Source: Acinetobacter chinensis
GTDB taxonomy: Bacteria; Pseudomonadota; Gammaproteobacteria; Pseudomonadales; Moraxellaceae
Direction: 5' to 3'
DNA length: 64,000 nt
NCBI RefSeq assembly: GCF_002165375.2
Contig: NZ_CP032134.1
Coordinates: 1 to 64,000 of the forward strand
The position numbers and the translations under genes were made by a program. Below the pieces are notes generated by a model that had not been told where the DNA came from, did no database searches, and saw only the letters and a program-made list of their open reading frames with translations. How positions within the stretch are numbered: the first letter of the stretch is position 1; each line of letters begins with the position of its first letter. This document shows, piece after piece, positions 55,552 to 64,000 of the stretch.

Positions 55552-55580
55552 AAAAAAACCGCATCAACTGCGGTTTTTTT
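55552..55580 (+). terminator. Terminator after dsbA
   Basis: AAAAAAACCGCA and TGCGGTTTTTTT form a 12-bp perfect stem with a 5-nt loop. It may also serve the convergent FabR-type gene. Confidence 0.9.
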
Positions 55581-55601
55581 ATGTCTGTAATATGGAGAAG
55601 T

Positions 55602-56249
55602 TCAGTCTGAACTTTTCACCTGCATGCCTGAAACGCCTCTGAAGATCAGTTTGACCTGAGTGATGGCCTGTTTTTTGACAACGGCTTTACGCAGTTCCAG
55701 TTCCAGACCACTGTACTGACGGCTCAGACTGAGCCAGGACATTGCCCAGGTAAAAGACAGGTTAATCAGAATATTGGACAGGACTTTCAGATCATTTTCA
55801 TCATGCAGCTGCTGCACAATTTCAAACTTTTTCAGACTGTTGATCAGATCGTCCATCAGAAAGTCAATTTCACGGGCGATCGCATGGCGCACAACTTCGG
55901 AACCACCCCAGCGTTCTGCAATCATGAAAATCCACTGATGCGGGTTACTGTCCACGGTGCCAAAAAACAGCTCCATACTGGATCTGGTTTTTGCTTCAGG
56001 CAGTGCCATTCCCTGTCCCAGCTGATGCATGACATTTTTCAGATAAAGCGCAACCTGATCGACCAGTTCCTTGCCCAGTTCATCCATATCCTGGAAATGC
56101 CGATAAAAAGCCGTAGGTACAAGTCCGACTTCGCGGGCAACTTCACGCAGGCTGATACTCGAAAATGAACGACCTGATGTGCTTAAAGTTAAAGCAGCAT
56201 CAAGTAAAGCCTGACGACTTTGCTGTTTGCGTTCATCACGAATCGACAT
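55602..56249 (-). CDS. TetR family regulator of unsaturated fatty acid genes (FabR/DesT-like)
   Basis: This 215-residue repressor has the N-terminal DNA-binding domain RQALLDAALTLSTSGRSFSSISLREVAREVGLVPTAFYRHFQDMDELGKELVDQ. The segment LREVAREVGLVPTAFYRHF is typical of FabR and DesT, which sense the balance of unsaturated acyl-CoA or ACP. It is divergent from a reductase and desaturase pair, the arrangement of desT with desCB in Pseudomonas. The intergenic region contains a matching palindromic operator. It is likely to repress that operon and perhaps itself. Confidence 0.88.
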   Translation of the reverse strand: MSIRDERKQQSRQALLDAALTLSTSGRSFSSISLREVAREVGLVPTAFYRHFQDMDELGKELVDQVALYLKNVMHQLGQGMALPEAKTRSSMELFFGTVDSNPHQWIFMIAERWGGSEVVRHAIAREIDFLMDDLINSLKKFEIVQQLHDENDLKVLSNILINLSFTWAMSWLSLSRQYSGLELELRKAVVKKQAITQVKLIFRGVSGMQVKSSD

Positions 56250-56318
56250 TGTTGAACCTGAGAAAAATAAAGTGCCATGAGTCTATCAAATATTTATCAA
56301 AATTAAACGACGAATGTC

Positions 56319-56373
56319 AGTGTACAGGTGTTGACTGAATATGGATTTTGCGTATAGTGTACACATGTTCACT
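56319..56373 (+). promoter_or_regulatory. Desaturase operon promoter with FabR/DesT-type operators
   Basis: The promoter is TTGACT (56331-56336), a 16-bp spacer and TATAGT (56353-56358). The 18-bp quasi-palindrome AGTGTACACATGTTCACT (56356-56373) overlaps the -10 and start region. A weaker copy, AGTGTACAGGTGTTGACT (56319-56336), covers the -35. An extra half-site TTGTTCACT follows at about 56385-56393. Operators of this shape are known for FabR/DesT. Repressor bound here would block RNA polymerase. Confidence 0.72.
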
Positions 56374-56424
56374 AAAAGAACATTTGTTCACTCAATAAAT
56401 AGCAAGCACAAAGAGGAACGCAAA

Positions 56425-57447
56425 ATGAGTAGTACAGTTGAATACAGTCCTGAGTGGGTTCGGGAAGACTTTGTCGATTTTATCGCTGCAAAGATCAATC
56501 CGTTATGGGCATGGAAAAAAGTCAAAGCCAGTGTGGTGAAAAGCCGCACCCTGAGCCATGATTTTTATCAGATTCAGTTGCGACCGAACCGCAATTTTAA
56601 GCATCAGCAGTTTAAAGCAGGACAAAGTGTGCTGGTGACTGTGGAGATTGCAGGTGTGCGTCAGCAGCGCAGTTATTCAGTCATCCGCCTGTTGTCAAAC
56701 GGCGACATTTTACTGGGCGTAAAACGTCAGGGCATGGTGTCTGAGCATTTAACCCGTCTGAATGCAGGCAGTCTTGTAGAACTGTCTCAGCCTCAGGGTG
56801 AGTTTGTCCTTCAGGATACAGTAACGCCACTGCTGTTGATTGCATCGGGCAGCGGGATTACGGCGATTTATTCACTGTTAATGGAAGCATTAAAGACGCC
56901 TGAACGTCATATTGACCTGATTTACTTCAGTCGTGATCAGGCATTTCAGTCCGAACTGGAAATGCTGTTTCAGCAGCATCTGAATTTTCAGTTTCATGCC
57001 GTAAATACAGCACAGCATAAACAGCATCTGGATCTGGCTTTACTGGAACGGCTGGTTCCTGATTATCAGCAAGGGTTGACCTATGCCTGTGGTGCTCAGT
57101 CCATGATGCAGAGCCTGAAAGAAATTTTTGCAGCACAGGGAATTTCTTCGCAGCTGAAGCAGGAATATTTTCAGATGACCGCTGATGAAAGTCTGGAGAC
57201 ACAGTCTGTGACTTTTTTAAGAGCACAGCAGGAATTCAGTGCAAAAGGCAGTCTGCTGGAAAGCGCAGAACAGGCAGGTTTAAGACCGACTCATGGTTGC
57301 CGTATGGGCATGTGCAACACCTGTACCTGTACCAAAGTCAGTGGTTCAACCAAAAATATGCTGACCGGTGAAATCAGTCATGATGCCAATACCCAGATCA
57401 AGCTGTGCATCAGCCAGGCGGTCAGTCCGGTCACCATTAATCTGTAG
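56425..57447 (+). CDS. Ferredoxin reductase for fatty acid desaturase
   Basis: This 340-residue electron-transfer protein supplies the desaturase downstream. A FAD domain (QQRSYSVIRL and GMVSEHL) and an NAD domain (LLLIASGSGITAIYSLL, then YACGAQSMMQSL) are followed by a C-terminal plant-type 2Fe-2S domain with GCRMGMCNTCTC and a last Cys in IKLCIS. It corresponds to DesC-type partners of acyl-CoA desaturases. The frame is open to 56341, but the ATG at 56425 follows GAGGAACGCAAA. Confidence 0.9.
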   Translation: MSSTVEYSPEWVREDFVDFIAAKINPLWAWKKVKASVVKSRTLSHDFYQIQLRPNRNFKHQQFKAGQSVLVTVEIAGVRQQRSYSVIRLLSNGDILLGVKRQGMVSEHLTRLNAGSLVELSQPQGEFVLQDTVTPLLLIASGSGITAIYSLLMEALKTPERHIDLIYFSRDQAFQSELEMLFQQHLNFQFHAVNTAQHKQHLDLALLERLVPDYQQGLTYACGAQSMMQSLKEIFAAQGISSQLKQEYFQMTADESLETQSVTFLRAQQEFSAKGSLLESAEQAGLRPTHGCRMGMCNTCTCTKVSGSTKNMLTGEISHDANTQIKLCISQAVSPVTINL

Positions 57448-57583
57448 ATTGAACAAGATCAGTCCAGATATTTAACCGATTTAAAAAATATGCAATTCAG
57501 AAACTGGGAATTTATCCGGTTCAGGACAGTTGCATCCAGAATTTGCAGAGTGACTGAAAACAACAGCACTCAGGAGAAAAAAT

Positions 57584-58723
57584 ATGAATATGTCAGTCAG
57601 TTTTCCGAACTCGAAATCAAAGCATCTGAACCCTGAACAGGTGGCTGAATTTGGTCGCCGTGTCGATGAAATCCGTCGTGAAGTGATGGAGAACATTGGT
57701 GAACAGGATGCGAAATATATTTATAAAATCCGTAATTTTGTACGTTACAGTGAGATTGCTTCACGCGGTATGCTGATGTTCGGAGGCTGGATTCCACCGG
57801 TGTGGGTGATCGGTACAGGTTTACTCGGGATTTCCAAAATCGTGGAAAATATGGAACTGGGTCATAATGTTATGCATGGTCAGTTTGACTGGCTGAATGA
57901 TCCGAGCCTGAATGGCGCCAGCTATGACTGGGACACGATGGCAACTGGTGATGACTGGAAATATACCCATAACTATATCCATCACACCTATACCAATATT
58001 GTCGGTAAAGATCATGATGTTGGCTATGGCCTACTGCGTGTCAGTGAGTCACAGAAATGGGAGCCACGTTTTCTGCTGAATATTCCTCTAGCGATTCAGT
58101 TGATGGTGTTTTTCGAGTGGTATGTCGGGGTGCAGAATCTGCATCTTGAAGACGCTGCTGTCTATAAAACCAAAACCTGGAAACAGGTCTGGGCAGATGC
58201 AACCAAATTCCGTAAAAAAGCCCGCCGTCAGATACTCAAAGATTATGTATTTTTTCCGGTGATTGCAGGACCGAATGCACTGCCTGTTTTAGCAGGAAAT
58301 GCCATTGCCAATATCATCCGCAGTTTATGGGCTTCAGCGGTTATTTTTAATGGTCATTTTACCGAAGATGCTGAAACTTTTGAGGCGGACAATACTGAAA
58401 ATGAAAGCCGTGCAGAGTGGTATTTACGTCAGATCCGAGGTTCAAGTAACTTTAGCGGCGCAGAATGGCTGCATATTTTAAGTGGTAATTTAAGCCATCA
58501 GATTGAGCATCATTTATTTCCAGATATGCCTGCAAACCGCTATGCAGAAGTCGCACCCAAAATTAAGGCACTGTGCGCTGAATATGGCATCAATTATAAC
58601 GAAGCCAACTTCTTTCAGCAGTTCTGGAGTGTCTGGGTGCGTTTAGCAAAATGTTCTCTGCCTAACCAGTGGACTGCCTCTATTACCCAGTCATTGCAGA
58701 AAGTGAAAGGTATTTTTGCCTGA
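57584..58723 (+). CDS. Fatty acid desaturase (acyl-CoA delta-9 type)
   Basis: This integral-membrane di-iron desaturase introduces a double bond in acyl chains and adjusts membrane fluidity. The 379-residue protein has the three histidine boxes: GHNVMHG, HNYIHHTY and HQIEHHLF. Hydrophobic segments lie between them. CAGGAGAAAAAAT precedes the ATG. It follows the reductase by 136 bp with no terminator between, so the pair is probably one operon under the FabR/DesT-like regulator. It resembles DesB of Pseudomonas. Confidence 0.9.
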   Translation: MNMSVSFPNSKSKHLNPEQVAEFGRRVDEIRREVMENIGEQDAKYIYKIRNFVRYSEIASRGMLMFGGWIPPVWVIGTGLLGISKIVENMELGHNVMHGQFDWLNDPSLNGASYDWDTMATGDDWKYTHNYIHHTYTNIVGKDHDVGYGLLRVSESQKWEPRFLLNIPLAIQLMVFFEWYVGVQNLHLEDAAVYKTKTWKQVWADATKFRKKARRQILKDYVFFPVIAGPNALPVLAGNAIANIIRSLWASAVIFNGHFTEDAETFEADNTENESRAEWYLRQIRGSSNFSGAEWLHILSGNLSHQIEHHLFPDMPANRYAEVAPKIKALCAEYGINYNEANFFQQFWSVWVRLAKCSLPNQWTASITQSLQKVKGIFA

Positions 58724-58774
58724 TTTGAATGATTGTTAAGCTCTGTTTTAAATGGGCAGGGCTGATATTTAAAA

Positions 58775-58810
58775 AACAGGACTGAGTCTTAACCGTTCAG
58801 TCCTGTTTAT
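58775..58810. terminator. Bidirectional terminator, desaturase / TetR
   Basis: AACAGGACTGA and TCAGTCCTGTT form a perfect 11-bp stem with an 11-nt loop. A-runs and T-runs flank both sides, between convergent genes. Confidence 0.82.
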
Positions 58811-58813
58811 TTT

Positions 58814-59431
58814 TTAAACGTGATATTTCAGCATAAACAGCTCAATGCTTTCCGTAATGATCTGCTGTTTTTCCTGTGCCGTAGGTGCAGTGGCAATGCC
58901 CAGCAGAACTTCGTGGTGGCGCATTCCCAGTAACAGTGAAAGGATCAGCTGAGTCTGTTTCAGCACATCATCTTCAGAAATAAATCCAAGCTCAATCGCC
59001 TGGCTGAACAGGTCTTCCCACACACGGCACATGCGCAGATGTGAGGCATCATAAAAACGCTGAGCGAGCGGGCTTTTTTCTGCAGCCAGTTCCACCAGTA
59101 AAATGTCCAGTTTAATGGCTTCAGGTAAATAAATCACATCCAGTGCAAGCTGACAGGCTTTGGACAGTTCAGCTTTAAAGTCACAGTCAGGGCTCAGCAG
59201 AAACTTACGGGCACTGATGGATTCTTCACAGGTTTCTGCAATCGCACAGCAGAACAGGTTTTCTTTGTCCTGAAAATGGTTATAAACCGTCAGTTTGGTC
59301 ACACGGGCTTCTTTAGCAATCTGGTTCATGCTGGAACCGTGATAGCCGCATCTTAAAAACAGGTCTTTGGCAGCCTGTAAAATCTGCTGTCTTTTTTCAA
59401 GATCTTTCGGGCGTCCTACAGTGATTTGCAC
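58814..59431 (-). CDS. TetR family regulator of RND efflux genes
   Basis: This 205-residue repressor has the N-terminal motif GRPKDLEKRQQILQAAKDLFLRCGYHGSSMNQIAKEARVTKLTVYNHFQDKENLF and a C-terminal ligand domain of the AefR-like kind. It is divergent from the RND adaptor and pump across 150 bp, so local repression of the pump is the likely role. No perfect operator palindrome stands out in the spacer, although ATTAATT-type symmetry near 59503-59530 is suggestive. Confidence 0.85.
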   Translation of the reverse strand: MQITVGRPKDLEKRQQILQAAKDLFLRCGYHGSSMNQIAKEARVTKLTVYNHFQDKENLFCCAIAETCEESISARKFLLSPDCDFKAELSKACQLALDVIYLPEAIKLDILLVELAAEKSPLAQRFYDASHLRMCRVWEDLFSQAIELGFISEDDVLKQTQLILSLLLGMRHHEVLLGIATAPTAQEKQQIITESIELFMLKYHV

Positions 59432-59581
59432 AATATATTCCAGAAAAAAAAGAATCGGTCATTTACTTTTTACAGGATTCACAATTAGTGTACCATGCAG
59501 TATATTAATTAAAAATTGATCAAATTAATATCCTGTCAGTATTTTGCCTGAAAAAAAGTATTTGAATAAGAGCCTTTAGCT

Positions 59582-60688
59582 ATGAATATTCTGAAAACAT
59601 CGGTCAGCAGTCTGATCATTGTATGCTGTGTCACGCTGTGGGGGTGCAGTAAGGAACAGCCTGCTGCAGAGCAGATTCCATTTGTCATGGTTGCACAGCC
59701 TGCAACCTCACATCTGGATCAGAAAAGTTATGCGGGTGAGGTTCAGGCCCGTCAGCAGACAGCACTGGCATTCCGTGTTGGAGGGCAGATTACAGAGCGT
59801 CTGGTTGATGTTGGGGACAGAGTTAAAGTGGGGCAGGTACTGGCAAAGCTGGATGTCAAAGATGCACAGCTTCAGCTGAACTCAGCACGCGCACAGCTGG
59901 AAAGTGCGCAGTCAGCTGCCAAAGTGGCGGGTGATGAGTTCAAACGTTTTCAGCAGCTTTTACCGATCAATGCTGTCAGCCGTTCACAGTATGATGCAGT
60001 GAAAAATCAGTACGATGCAGCACAGGCATCCCTGAAGCAGGCGCAGTCCAATTATGATGTTTCGGCTAATCAGACCGGTTATAACCAGCTGGTGGCAAAT
60101 AAAAACGGTGTGATCACACAGCGCAATATTGAAGTGGGGCAGGTGGTTTCCGCAGGGCAGGCAGCCTATCAGCTGGCAATGGATGGTGACCGTGAAGTGG
60201 TGATCGGTGTTCCTGAGCAGGCTGTGTCCAGCATAAAAGATGGTCAGGATGCATGGATTACCCTGTGGTCCAGACCTGAAGATAAATTTGCAGCTTATGT
60301 ACGGGAAATCTCTCCGGCTGCTGATCAGTCCAGAACATTCAGTGTGAAAGTGGCTTTAAGGGAAGGACAGTCGGCGATTCAGCTGGGTCAGAGTGCCCGC
60401 GTGTTTTTTTCGCAGAATGTACAGAATGTTTTAAGTGTACCGCTATCCAGTGTATCGGCAACCAGTAATCAGGCTTATGTCTGGGTGGTCAATCCAGATC
60501 AGACCATCCGTAAAGTGAATGTCACGCTGGGTGCTTATGGTCGGGACAGTGTCCCTGTCCTTTCAGGGCTGAAACCTGGTGAATGGGTTGTGGTTGGGGG
60601 CGTACACCTGTTGCATGAAAAACAGAAAATTAAACCTGTAGACCGTGAAAACCGTGCTGTCACTGTTCAGAAAGGAGCAGCTGCATGA
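59582..60688 (+). CDS. RND efflux periplasmic adaptor (membrane fusion protein)
   Basis: This 368-residue HlyD-type adaptor links the RND pump to an outer-membrane channel. The lipobox in CCVTLWGCSKE predicts a lipoprotein. A biotinyl-lipoyl half-motif (GGQITERLVDVGDRVKVGQVLAKLD) precedes a coiled-coil hairpin of about 95 residues rich in Ala and Gln. The second half-motif is in NKNGVITQRNIEVGQVVSAGQ, followed by beta-barrel and membrane-proximal domains. The stop overlaps the pump start by ATGA. No outer-membrane channel gene is in the window. Confidence 0.92.
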   Translation: MNILKTSVSSLIIVCCVTLWGCSKEQPAAEQIPFVMVAQPATSHLDQKSYAGEVQARQQTALAFRVGGQITERLVDVGDRVKVGQVLAKLDVKDAQLQLNSARAQLESAQSAAKVAGDEFKRFQQLLPINAVSRSQYDAVKNQYDAAQASLKQAQSNYDVSANQTGYNQLVANKNGVITQRNIEVGQVVSAGQAAYQLAMDGDREVVIGVPEQAVSSIKDGQDAWITLWSRPEDKFAAYVREISPAADQSRTFSVKVALREGQSAIQLGQSARVFFSQNVQNVLSVPLSSVSATSNQAYVWVVNPDQTIRKVNVTLGAYGRDSVPVLSGLKPGEWVVVGGVHLLHEKQKIKPVDRENRAVTVQKGAAA

Positions 60689-63600
60689 GTAACTTTTCCC
60701 GGTTCAACCTGTCTGAATGGGCACTCAGAAATAAAGGACTGGTCCTTTATTTCATGATTCTCATGGGCATCGTTGGCTTTTTTTCCTATTCAAAACTGTC
60801 ACAGAGTGAAGATCCACCTTTTACCTTTAAAGTGATGGTGGTGCAGACGTACTGGCCTGGTGCCACTGCTGAAGAAGTGTCCTTACAGGTCACGGATAAA
60901 ATTGAAAAAGAGCTGATGAGTACAGGACTGTACGACAAAATCATGGCGTATTCACGACCTGGTGAATCCATGGTGATGTTCATGGCTAAAGACTCACTGA
61001 AATCTGCGCAGATACCGGATGTCTGGTATCAGGTGCGTAAAAAAGTCGGCGATATCAAAGGGCAGTTACCCAGTGGCGTACAGGGACCGTTCTTCAATGA
61101 TGAGTTTGGTGACACCTTTGGCAACATCTATGTACTGACAGGTAACGACTATGATTATGCAACCTTAAAAGAATATGCCGACCGTTTACAGCTTCAGTTA
61201 CAGCGGGTCAAAGATGTCAGCAAAGTTGATCTGGTTGGATTGCAGGATCAGAAAATCTGGATTGAACTGTCCAATACCAAAGCCGCACAGTTGGGTGTTC
61301 CTGTCACAGCGATTCAGGATGCATTATCTAAGCAGAATGCCATCACCAGTGCCGGTTTCTTTGAAACAGGTTCAGACCGGATTCAGGTTCGGGTCAGTGG
61401 GGCGATTAAAAATGTCGATGATCTGAAAAAAATGCCTTTGCTAGTGGGAGATAAAACCATTCAGCTGGGAGATGTTGCCGAAATTTACCGGGGATTCAGT
61501 GACCCTGCTCAGCCACGTATGCGTTTTATGGGTGAAAATGGTATTGGGCTTGCTGTTTCCATGCGTAAAGGTGGCGATATTATTGCGCTGGGTAAAAATC
61601 TTGAAACTGAATTTCAGCATTTACAGAAGACTTTGCCATTGGGCATGGAGCTGAAAAAAGTATCTGATCAGCCGGTGGCAGTGCAACGCTCCATTCAGGA
61701 GTTTATTAAGGTTCTGGCTGAAGCCGTTATTATTGTATTACTGGTCAGCTTCTTTTCCTTAGGGTTCCGTACTGGACTTGTGGTGGCATTTTCCATTCCG
61801 CTGGTACTGGCAATGACTTTTGCAGGAATGAACCTGTTTGATGTCGGATTACATAAAATTTCCCTGGGGGCATTAATCCTGGCTTTAGGCTTGCTGGTGG
61901 ACGATGCCATTATTGCTGTGGAAATGATGGCTATCAAAATGGAGCAGGGCTACAGCCGGATGAAAGCAGCAGGCTATGCCTGGACCAGTACCGCATTTCC
62001 AATGCTGACCGGAACACTGATTACAGCAGCAGGTTTTTTACCGATTGCAACCGCTGCCTCCAGTACAGGTGAATATACCCGCTCCATCTTCCAGGTGGTG
62101 ACCATTGCTTTAATCGTGTCCTGGGTGGCTGCAGTTTTATTTGTTCCTTATCTGGGTGACAAACTGTTGCCTGATTTTAATAATGCGCCACAAAGAGCGC
62201 CGTGGTATCAGCGTCTGATTGCCCGTTTACGCAAACAGCCAGAACCTGAGCCTGTGGTGCATCATGCAGGTGAGCATTTTGATCCTTACCAGACCGGGTT
62301 TTATCAGCGTTTCCGTCAACTGGTGAACTGGTGTGTGACTTACCGTAAGACGGTGATTGCAGTTACGGTAGGTATCTTTGTACTGTCTGTTGCGATGTTT
62401 AAGGTTGTACCTCAGCAGTTTTTCCCACCGTCGAACCGCGCCGAAATTCTGGTGGATTTAAAACTGGAAGAAGGCGCATCACTGAAAGCCACTGAAAATG
62501 CCGTGAAAAAAGTAGAGCAGTTCCTGGCGAAGCAAAAGGGTATCGACAACTATGTTGCTTATGTAGGAACAGGCTCACCACGTTTTTATTTACCGCTTGA
62601 TCAGCAGATGCCGCAGGCAAGTTTTGCTCAGTTTGTGGTACTGGCGAGTTCGCTGGATGACCGTGATGAAATCCGTAAGTCCCTGGATACTCAGATCCGT
62701 GCATTACTACCACAGGTCAGAACCCGTGTGTCATTACTGGAAAATGGTCCACCTGTGGGTTATCCATTACAGTTCCGTGTTTCAGGTGAGGATATTGCAA
62801 CAGTGCGTCAGCAGGCGCAGCAGCTTGCAAAAATCATTGGAGAAAATCCAAACACCACCAATGTTCATCTGGACTGGGGTGAACCAAGTAAAATTATTTC
62901 TCTGAATATTGATCAGGACCGTGCCCGTCAGATGGGTGTCAGCTCTCAGGATCTGGCGAATTTCCTGAACAGTTCCATTTCAGGCATTATCATCAATCAG
63001 TACCGTGAAAAACGTGAGCTGATTGATATCCGTATCCGTGGCGATCAGAACGAACGGATTGGTGTGGAATCATTGTCCAGTCTTGCTGTACCGACCAGTA
63101 ATGGAACTACAGTACCACTCGCTCAGATTGCAAAAATCGACTATAAGTTTGAAGATGGTCTGATCTGGCACCGGAACCGTCTGCCGACCATCACCGTCCG
63201 CGCAGATATCCGTACCCATTTACAGCCTGCAACGGTGGTTGGGCAGCTGACTGAAAAGATGGATGAAATGCGTGCTCAGTTACCGAATGGTTATCTGGTT
63301 GAAGTGGGTGGAACCGTGGAAGAGTCAGCCAAAGGTCAGAACTCTGTAAATGCGGGTATGCCTTTATTTCTCGCGGTGGTCTTTACTTTACTGATGATTC
63401 AGCTGAAAAGTATTTCCCGTTCATTCATTGTGTTTCTGACCGCACCACTCGGACTGATTGGTGTTGTGCTGTTCCTGTTGCTGTTCAACAAACCTTTCGG
63501 TTTTGTAGCCATGCTCGGGACCATTGCACTGTCGGGAATGATCATGCGGAACTCGCTGATTCTGATTGATCAGATTGAGCAGGACATACTGGCAGGGCAG

Positions 63601-63831
63601 AATCAGTGGGATGCAATTCTGGATGCAACGGTACGCCGTTTCCGTCCGATTATCCTGACAGCACTGGCTGCGGTACTGGCGATGATTCCACTGTCACGCA
63701 GTATTTTCTTTGGTCCAATGGCTGTTGCGATTATGGGGGGGCTGATTATTGCAACGCTGTTGACGCTGTTCTTTTTACCAGCATTGTATGCACAGTGGTT
63801 TAAAGTAAAAAAAAATAACAATACTGCTTAA
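60685..63831 (+). CDS. RND efflux permease, TriC/VexK-like
   Basis: This 1048-residue proton-driven inner-membrane pump has two repeats of six helices and two large periplasmic loops. The paired aspartates of the proton relay are in GLLVDDAIIAVEMM (helix 4). The helix 10 position that is Lys in AcrB-type pumps appears as Arg955 in GMIMRNSLILIDQ, as in the TriC/VexK-like branch as far as I recall. An insertion with QRLIARLRKQPEPEPVVHH lies in the central cytoplasmic loop. Substrates are unknown. Confidence 0.92.
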   Translation: MSNFSRFNLSEWALRNKGLVLYFMILMGIVGFFSYSKLSQSEDPPFTFKVMVVQTYWPGATAEEVSLQVTDKIEKELMSTGLYDKIMAYSRPGESMVMFMAKDSLKSAQIPDVWYQVRKKVGDIKGQLPSGVQGPFFNDEFGDTFGNIYVLTGNDYDYATLKEYADRLQLQLQRVKDVSKVDLVGLQDQKIWIELSNTKAAQLGVPVTAIQDALSKQNAITSAGFFETGSDRIQVRVSGAIKNVDDLKKMPLLVGDKTIQLGDVAEIYRGFSDPAQPRMRFMGENGIGLAVSMRKGGDIIALGKNLETEFQHLQKTLPLGMELKKVSDQPVAVQRSIQEFIKVLAEAVIIVLLVSFFSLGFRTGLVVAFSIPLVLAMTFAGMNLFDVGLHKISLGALILALGLLVDDAIIAVEMMAIKMEQGYSRMKAAGYAWTSTAFPMLTGTLITAAGFLPIATAASSTGEYTRSIFQVVTIALIVSWVAAVLFVPYLGDKLLPDFNNAPQRAPWYQRLIARLRKQPEPEPVVHHAGEHFDPYQTGFYQRFRQLVNWCVTYRKTVIAVTVGIFVLSVAMFKVVPQQFFPPSNRAEILVDLKLEEGASLKATENAVKKVEQFLAKQKGIDNYVAYVGTGSPRFYLPLDQQMPQASFAQFVVLASSLDDRDEIRKSLDTQIRALLPQVRTRVSLLENGPPVGYPLQFRVSGEDIATVRQQAQQLAKIIGENPNTTNVHLDWGEPSKIISLNIDQDRARQMGVSSQDLANFLNSSISGIIINQYREKRELIDIRIRGDQNERIGVESLSSLAVPTSNGTTVPLAQIAKIDYKFEDGLIWHRNRLPTITVRADIRTHLQPATVVGQLTEKMDEMRAQLPNGYLVEVGGTVEESAKGQNSVNAGMPLFLAVVFTLLMIQLKSISRSFIVFLTAPLGLIGVVLFLLLFNKPFGFVAMLGTIALSGMIMRNSLILIDQIEQDILAGQNQWDAILDATVRRFRPIILTALAAVLAMIPLSRSIFFGPMAVAIMGGLIIATLLTLFFLPALYAQWFKVKKNNNTA

Positions 63832-63964
63832 TTTTATGACAATATGGGGTGTGAAAAATTGAAAATTTCAATATAGTAGCACCTTATATTTTACTAATTC
63901 TGAAAAGCTATTTTTTACTGCATATTACAAAATCAAACATGCAGTAAATAAGGTTGGAAAGCAC
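63832..63964 (+). other. Spacer after the RND pump
   Basis: 133 bp, AT-rich, with no clear hairpin terminator. GGTTGGAAAGCAC just before 63965 is a plausible ribosome binding site for the next gene. Confidence 0.4.
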
Positions 63965-64000
63965 ATGAAGCAAGACAATTTATCCAGGTATCGCCGCTCT
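63965..64000 (+). CDS. Partial gene at window end
   Basis: An ATG at 63965 opens a frame reading MKQDNLSRYRRS that runs off the end of the window. Twelve residues are not enough to identify the product. An outer-membrane channel would normally begin with a signal peptide, which this does not resemble so far. Confidence 0.5.
   Translation, partial: MKQDNLSRYRRS

Overview
The window is a chromosomal segment of an Acinetobacter-like gammaproteobacterium (Moraxellaceae). It opens at the first base of dnaA. The 16S rRNA gene has Acinetobacter-type sequence, there is a tandem array of AdeT-type solute-binding proteins (a family I know mainly from Acinetobacter), and the base composition is moderately AT-rich. 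I see no phage, insertion sequence, CRISPR array or toxin-antitoxin pair. This is mostly core chromosome with a few accessory islands.

Layout. 1-6.3 kb: dnaA-dnaN-recF-gyrB. 6.8-7.6 kb: a non-coding AT-rich stretch with three perfect DnaA boxes. 7.7-9.6 kb: an ABC-F ATPase. 9.8-14.3 kb: four tandem AdeT-type periplasmic proteins. 14.4-18.2 kb: erpA, an alpha/beta hydrolase, anmK and tyrS. 18.4-22.4 kb: a candidate small RNA, then tauABCD for taurine use. 22.5-25.5 kb: a nested-hairpin repeat element, a YczE-like membrane protein and a lipoprotein 5'-nucleotidase. 25.6-31.4 kb: a complete rRNA operon (16S, tRNA-Ile, tRNA-Ala, 23S, 5S). 31.8-35.7 kb: an aromatic-acid transporter, a kinase-like/ankyrin gene pair, a DUF4256 gene between degenerate direct repeats, and an FMN reductase. 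35.8-40.8 kb: ribF-ileS-lspA-fkpB. 41-43.5 kb: a TDT transporter, a nucleosidase and a TetR regulator. 43.8-48.6 kb: an alkanesulfonate operon with two binding proteins and ssuDCB. 48.9-54.7 kb: argA, two RcnB-like periplasmic proteins, small hypotheticals and ubiG-mupP-yciK. 54.9-58.7 kb: dsbA and a FabR/DesT-type regulator divergent from a desaturase and its reductase. 58.8-63.8 kb: a TetR-controlled RND efflux pair. A partial gene closes the window.

How genes fit together. The tau and ssu operons both release sulfite from organosulfonates. AnmK and MupP belong to the same MurNAc recycling route. The reductase and desaturase form a membrane-lipid unsaturation pair with a recognisable operator. 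The most unusual signals are non-coding: three exact parS-type 14-mers (in recF, tauC and ssuC), a DnaA-box cluster downstream rather than upstream of gyrB, a structured repeat at 22.55-22.72 kb, a promoter/terminator pair defining a possible small RNA before tauA, and an element shared by the first two AdeT-type genes.
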